A stretch of DNA of 64,000 bases from Patiria pectinifera (Eukaryota > Echinodermata > Asteroidea > Valvatida > Asterinidae). The notes below the pieces were generated by a model. It was not told the origin of the DNA. It was given only the letters and a program-made list of their open reading frames with translations, and made no database searches. The stretch covers positions 27,418,197 to 27,482,196 of the forward strand of contig CM057149.1 in NCBI GenBank assembly GCA_029964075.1, in the 5' to 3' direction. The position numbers were made by a program, and so were the translations under genes. Below are positions 63,921-64,000 of this stretch, piece after piece; the first letter of the stretch is position 1, and the number at the start of each line of letters is the position of its first letter.

Positions 63921-64000
63921 TGGCCAAATCACGATTTGCATGACCTCAAATTCTTCGCTATTAGAGCATTTTGTGGCCGTGAACTTTAGGGTTTGTAAAT
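63921..64000 (+). repeat. Dispersed TIR element R1, copy 3 (cut by window end)
   Basis: GGCCAAATCACGATTTGCAT, GACCTCAAATTCTTC and GGGTTTGTAAA match the interior of the R1 copies at 8571 and 44178. The GCAGACC terminus is missing, so the copy is truncated at its left side. Confidence 0.75.

Noticed and set aside
1..64000. A bacterial or phage defence-type gene system
   Set aside because: The window is clearly eukaryotic (introns, LTR elements, LINEs, satellites) and has no operon-like gene runs.

Overview
The window is eukaryotic nuclear DNA, almost certainly from an invertebrate animal. It has spliced exons with GT/AG borders, an AT-leaning base composition, many microsatellites, homopolymer G/C runs and dense nested transposable elements. 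The exact phylum cannot be fixed from the sequence. The mix of Ty3/gypsy, tyrosine-recombinase (DIRS/Ngaro-type) and CR1/jockey-like retroelements with many foldback elements fits a marine deuterostome or a lophotrochozoan. Nothing is prokaryotic: there are no operons, rRNA genes or CRISPR arrays.

Host gene (1-3.8 kb, minus strand). Three exons encode the start of a TBK1/IKK-epsilon-like protein kinase: the glycine loop, the VAVK lysine with helix C, and the hinge. The gene continues beyond base 1. A frame-damaged partial duplicate of exon 2 lies directly upstream of it in the intron.

Transposon territory (4-14 kb). LINE fragments, an hAT-like GAGTC repeat, perfect palindromes and a three-level nest occur here: a CR1-like LINE at 10.2-12.9 kb contains a CATAGAGC-ended element with 7-bp target duplications, which contains a 384-bp MITE with a TAA duplication. 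An uninterrupted relative at 31.5 kb supplies the empty site for the MITE.

Gypsy block (14.9-29.6 kb). A nearly intact minus-strand Ty3/gypsy element (A, 16774-28467) has 2.5-kb LTRs that differ at only about ten positions plus one 14-bp indel. It has a proline-tRNA-like primer site, a polypurine tract, gag, and pol in the -1 frame broken by one in-frame stop. Its Gag resembles PNMA-family proteins at both the N-terminal and capsid regions. A sits inside the 3' LTR of an older, internally deleted gypsy element (B).

30-40 kb. An internally deleted copy of an unnamed transposon-associated protein carries the second copy of the CATAGAGC element. A decayed gypsy element (C) follows; its 3' LTR region holds a 171-bp-period satellite inside a Helitron/HINE-like structure.

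40-53 kb. No host gene was recognised. The stretch has MITEs, long TA-flanked inverted repeats, minisatellites, G/C-rich repeat and a gag fragment cut by a 1-kb TA-flanked foldback element.

53.6-61.7 kb. A degenerate tyrosine-recombinase retrotransposon (D) has a CCHC Gag containing a spliceosomal-type intron, RT (YLDD), RNase H (catalytic Glu replaced by Lys), a PPY-motif domain and a C-terminal tyrosine recombinase. A 3.7-kb inverted-repeat structure with LINE-derived arms splits it between RNase H and recombinase. The last 2 kb hold a short MITE, apparently unique DNA and the start of another dispersed repeat copy.
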